64,000 bases of DNA. Origin: Tropicibacter sp. R16_0. Lineage in GTDB: Bacteria > Pseudomonadota > Alphaproteobacteria > Rhodobacterales > Rhodobacteraceae. Below, piece after piece: positions 61,602-64,000 of the stretch; positions within the stretch are counted from its first letter, which is position 1; each line of letters starts with the position of its first letter. Location of the stretch: contig NZ_JAGHRE010000001.1 in assembly GCF_017743935.1 (NCBI RefSeq), positions 1-64,000 on the forward strand, in the 5' to 3' direction. The notes beneath the pieces are model-generated. The model was not told where the DNA came from. It did not search any database and was given only the letters and a program-made list of their open reading frames with translations. The position numbers and the translations under genes were made by a program.

Positions 61602-62876
61602 ATGGACAAAATCCTCTCACAAGCCGACTGGTTCGATCGCGCCAAGTCCGTCCTGCCCGGCGGTGGGTTCGGCAACTTTGACCCGACCATGTTCATTCGC
61701 GATGGCAAAGGCAGCCGGGTCTGGGACGAAAACGGCAAGGAGTACGTCGACTTCCTGATCGGCTCGGGCCCGATGCTGTTGGGCCACGGCCACCCCGAGG
61801 TGCTCGACGCGGTCGCCGAACAGCTCCCAAAGGGCATGACGTTCTTTGCCAACAACGCCGCAGGTGTCGAACTGGCCGAAGAGATCTGCCGCGCTGTGCC
61901 GTGCGCGGATCAGATCCGCTATGTCTCGTCTGGGGGCGAAGCCGACATGTACGCGATCCGTCTGGCCCGTGCCTTCACCGGACGTGACAAGGTGGTGAAG
62001 TTCGAAGGCGGCTACCACGGCATGAGCGCCGAAGCGCAGATGTCGCTGGCCCCGTCGCGCATGGTCAATTTCCCCCAGGCCGTGCCGGACAGCGCAGGGA
62101 TCCCCGAAAGTGTGCGTGCCGAAATGCTGATCGCGCCCTTCAACGACCCCGATTACATCCGCTCGCTTCTGGCCGAGCACGGAGATGAGGTCGCGGCCAT
62201 CATCGTCGAGCCGCTGCAACGGATCATCCCACCCGCACCCGGCTTTCTGCAGTTGTTGCGCGAGGAGGCCGACAAATACGGCATTGTCCTGATCTTTGAC
62301 GAAGTGGTGACGGGGTTCCGCTTTTCCTACGGCGGGGCGCAGGAGCTTTATGGCGTAACACCGGACGTGGCGACCCTGGGCAAGGTTATCGGCGGTGGCT
62401 TCCCTCTGGCCGCAATCGCAGGGCGCGCCGACATCATGGCGCATTTCGACAAGGCAACTGTCGGGGCGGACAAGTGGCTGATGCAATTGGGCACGCTCTC
62501 GGGCAACCCGGTGGCGGCGGTTGCGGGCCTCAAGACAATGGAGGTGCTGCGCCGCGACGGCGCCTATGATCAACTGCGGGCGAATGGTCAGCGGTTGATG
62601 GACATGGCTGGTGCCGCGCTGTCAGAGCAGGGCATTGCGCACCAGATTGTTGGTGATCCGACCCTGTTCGAGATTGTCTTCACCGACACCCAGCCGCGTG
62701 ACTATCGTGATGTGTTCAACGCGGACACGGCCAAAGGGGCCAAGTTCAACGCGGTCCTGATGCAAGAAGGTATCTTCAAGGCACCGGGCAAGACCTATCC
62801 ATCTCTGGCCCTGACCGAGGCTGATTTTGAACTGACACAACAAGCGTACAAAGTCGCAGCGGCGGCGTTGGTCTGA
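61602..62876 (+). CDS. Class III aminotransferase (glutamate-1-semialdehyde aminomutase-like)
   Basis: This 424-residue PLP enzyme resembles HemL/omega-amino acid transaminases. It shows MLLGHGHPEVLDAV, a YVSSGGEADMYAIRLARAFTG segment, FDEVVTGFR, and the PLP lysine in LGKVIGGGFPLAA. It probably moves or transfers an amino group from a late intermediate of the pathway. It is the last gene of the rightward operon, before a strong terminator. It is unlikely to be the tetrapyrrole enzyme, because this organism uses the ALA synthase route. Confidence 0.88.
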   Translation: MDKILSQADWFDRAKSVLPGGGFGNFDPTMFIRDGKGSRVWDENGKEYVDFLIGSGPMLLGHGHPEVLDAVAEQLPKGMTFFANNAAGVELAEEICRAVPCADQIRYVSSGGEADMYAIRLARAFTGRDKVVKFEGGYHGMSAEAQMSLAPSRMVNFPQAVPDSAGIPESVRAEMLIAPFNDPDYIRSLLAEHGDEVAAIIVEPLQRIIPPAPGFLQLLREEADKYGIVLIFDEVVTGFRFSYGGAQELYGVTPDVATLGKVIGGGFPLAAIAGRADIMAHFDKATVGADKWLMQLGTLSGNPVAAVAGLKTMEVLRRDGAYDQLRANGQRLMDMAGAALSEQGIAHQIVGDPTLFEIVFTDTQPRDYRDVFNADTAKGAKFNAVLMQEGIFKAPGKTYPSLALTEADFELTQQAYKVAAAALV

Positions 62877-62885
62877 TACTGGTCC

Positions 62886-62903
62886 GGGGCCCGCAAGGGC
62901 CCC
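62886..62903. terminator. Bidirectional terminator
   Basis: GGGGCCC and GGGCCCC form a perfect 7-bp stem closed by a GCAA tetraloop, exactly between the convergent aminotransferase and DUF1127 stops. It probably ends both transcripts. Confidence 0.75.
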
Positions 62904-62910
62904 CGATCAA

Positions 62911-63129
62911 TTACAGAACGTCAGCCATCACGTGGCGTATGATGTTCTCGCGCTTGACCCCGCGGGCCTCCAGTTCGGCGTCGCTCAGGCAGGACAGATC
63001 CTGAATGCGACGTACTTTCGCATTGGCTTCGCCGATCTGTGTCAGGGACTTGGCGATGCCCACAAAGATGTCGGCCATGGCACCAAGGATCGAAGAAACG
63101 GTGTACGAGCGTGCAACAGTAGCAGCCAT
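62911..63129 (-). CDS. DUF1127 small protein
   Basis: The 72-residue product ends with a DUF1127 arginine-rich motif pattern: RIQDLSCLSDAELEARGVKRENIIRHVMAD. Such proteins are short, often stress-induced, and at least one in Rhodobacter binds RNA. The real gene starts at the ATG at 63129; a much longer frame upstream is not coding. A perfect 18-bp palindrome lies 42 bp upstream of the start and is a likely control site. It has no visible tie to the operon it faces. Confidence 0.88.
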   Translation of the reverse strand: MAATVARSYTVSSILGAMADIFVGIAKSLTQIGEANAKVRRIQDLSCLSDAELEARGVKRENIIRHVMADVL

Positions 63130-63171
63130 TGTCTCAAATCTCTCAATTTCGGTTTTGGTTGACCGTAAAGT

Positions 63172-63189
63172 ATGCTGCAGCTGCAGCAT
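63172..63189. promoter_or_regulatory. Perfect 18-bp palindrome upstream of the DUF1127 gene
   Basis: ATGCTGCAG is followed directly by its reverse complement CTGCAGCAT, with no spacer. It sits 42 bp upstream of the DUF1127 start, the right distance for an operator. The rest of the 318-bp gap from 63130 to 63447 shows no convincing gene, only the ribosome site of the next ORF. Confidence 0.55.
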
Positions 63190-63447
63190 TGAGTAGGGGT
63201 GGGATGGGAATAGCCGATGTGCATGCCATGCAAGGGTACATTTCCGGCGCATGTTTTTGCGATGTTGGCGGCCAAGGGCGCGGGGGCCACACGCGGTGGG
63301 TTGGCTTGGCACCGGGGGCGCAGCATCGCCTGATCCGCGATGCCCGACCCGGTGCCTTGCCCCATGAAGCCCCGCCAACGGGTCTTGCGTTTTGGCGCTC
63401 ATCTCCTCAGGATGCTCCAAAAGAAACGGGGCATAAGGACCTGAGCA

Positions 63448-64000
63448 GTGACCGATACCCAAACCGTTGCCGCAGAATGCCTGGGCGTCAAAGTGCCCAT
63501 GACACGGTTTCTGCACGAAAAACGCATCGAGCGGATCAAGGCCGCTCGCTATGAAGGGCAGGAAATCGAAGGCTCGCTTCACGTCGTGACACCCGACGAT
63601 ACGGTCCTCGAAATCGGTGCGGGCATTGGCTTGGTGGGGGCCGTCATCGCCCACAATGGCAAGCCCAAGGCCATCCACTCGTTTGAGGCAAATCCAGAGC
63701 TCATAGACGCCATCAACGAACTCTATGCGCTCAATGACCTGCAAGATCGCATTTCGGTTACCAATCAGGTGCTCATCAGCGCCCAGGACCGACCCGAAAC
63801 GTTGCAGTTTCACATTCGAACAAGCTACCTCGGCTCTTCGTTGCTGAACCCCGGCAACCGCCCATCCAATGTGGTGGATGTGCCTACCGCCTCTTTTTCC
63901 GAGGTTTGCGATCAGATTCAGCCGACCGTGTTGGTCATGGACATCGAAGGGGGCGAGCTGGAGCTGTTGCGCCATGCAGATCTGTCATGCTTTCGGGCCA
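63448..64000 (+). CDS. FkbM family methyltransferase, N-terminal part
   Basis: The window ends inside this gene; 184 residues are visible. The SAM-binding start VLEIGAGIGLVGAVIA, the acidic SFEANPELIDAIN, and the VMDIEGGELELLRHA motif are FkbM-family hallmarks. It should methylate an oxygen of a sugar or secondary metabolite. The GTG at 63448 has AAGGA upstream and an in-frame stop two codons before it, which fixes the start region. The C-terminal part is missing. Confidence 0.85.
   Translation, partial: MTDTQTVAAECLGVKVPMTRFLHEKRIERIKAARYEGQEIEGSLHVVTPDDTVLEIGAGIGLVGAVIAHNGKPKAIHSFEANPELIDAINELYALNDLQDRISVTNQVLISAQDRPETLQFHIRTSYLGSSLLNPGNRPSNVVDVPTASFSEVCDQIQPTVLVMDIEGGELELLRHADLSCFRA

Noticed and set aside
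61602-62876. Aminotransferase as hemL of tetrapyrrole synthesis
   Set aside because: The organism has ALA synthase (20.4 kb), and the gene is in a catabolic operon, so a HemL role is unlikely despite the resemblance.
62911-63975. 354-codon reading of the DUF1127 frame
   Set aside because: Only the last 72 residues look like a protein; the upstream part crosses the palindrome and the opposite-strand FkbM gene.

Overview
The window reads as a chromosomal stretch of a marine alphaproteobacterium of the Roseobacter group (Rhodobacteraceae, Ruegeria-like). The evidence is the high-GC coding style, the gene order around EtfB, cobalamin adenosyltransferase and ParC, a 391-residue EF-Tu, a complete Paracoccus-type sox cluster, a paa catabolon, a TRAP transporter and a DddQ-type cupin. 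I saw no insertion sequence, phage or CRISPR array. The only RNA gene recognised is tRNA-Trp(CCA). All calls come from reading the sequence; no search was run.

Layout. 1-7.4 kb is housekeeping: etfB (partial), a PduO-type adenosyltransferase, a small twin-TM protein, an SDR, an SH3 protein, parC, a lipoprotein and tuf. 7.4-24.6 kb is sulfur oxidation: soxT-soxR-soxS leftward, soxVW, soxXYZA and soxBCDEF rightward, then a DUF302 protein, a 5-aminolevulinate synthase, a second YeeE/YedE transporter and two MBL-fold proteins. Three dyads of the ATTC-N8-GAAT type (one imperfect) lie before soxS/soxV, before soxX and before the MBL operon. They suggest one SoxR regulon of thiosulfate uptake, periplasmic oxidation and heme supply.

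24.7-31.1 kb is a mixed accessory stretch: a tandem pair of about 92% identical proteins of unknown function with a trace of a third copy beside tRNA-Trp, a DUF374 acyltransferase, a VOC protein, a hydrolase, PaaX, a WYL regulator and RidA. 31.1-48.7 kb is phenylacetate degradation: paaZ, a TRAP transporter, a fused hydratase/dehydrogenase, paaG-paaI-paaK-paaR, and a thiolase-paaABCDE operon ending in an extra PaaA/PaaC-like gene. A shared 21-bp dyad before three of these units is the likely PaaR operator. 48.8-51.1 kb carries a small membrane protein, a sulfatase and a carboxymuconolactone decarboxylase-like protein.

51.2-62.9 kb is the most unusual region. It is a divergent locus with RpiR-Rieske oxygenase-GFA leftward. 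Rightward it has a dimethylglycine dehydrogenase-like flavoprotein, an MDR dehydrogenase, a DddQ-type cupin, three enolase-superfamily enzymes with a small cupin between them, and a class III aminotransferase. Five consecutive junctions are 4-nt ATGA overlaps. It looks like a pathway for an N-methylated (betaine-type) or sulfonium osmolyte, in which the DddQ homologue may act on something other than, or in addition to, DMSP. The window ends with a DUF1127 protein and a partial FkbM methyltransferase.
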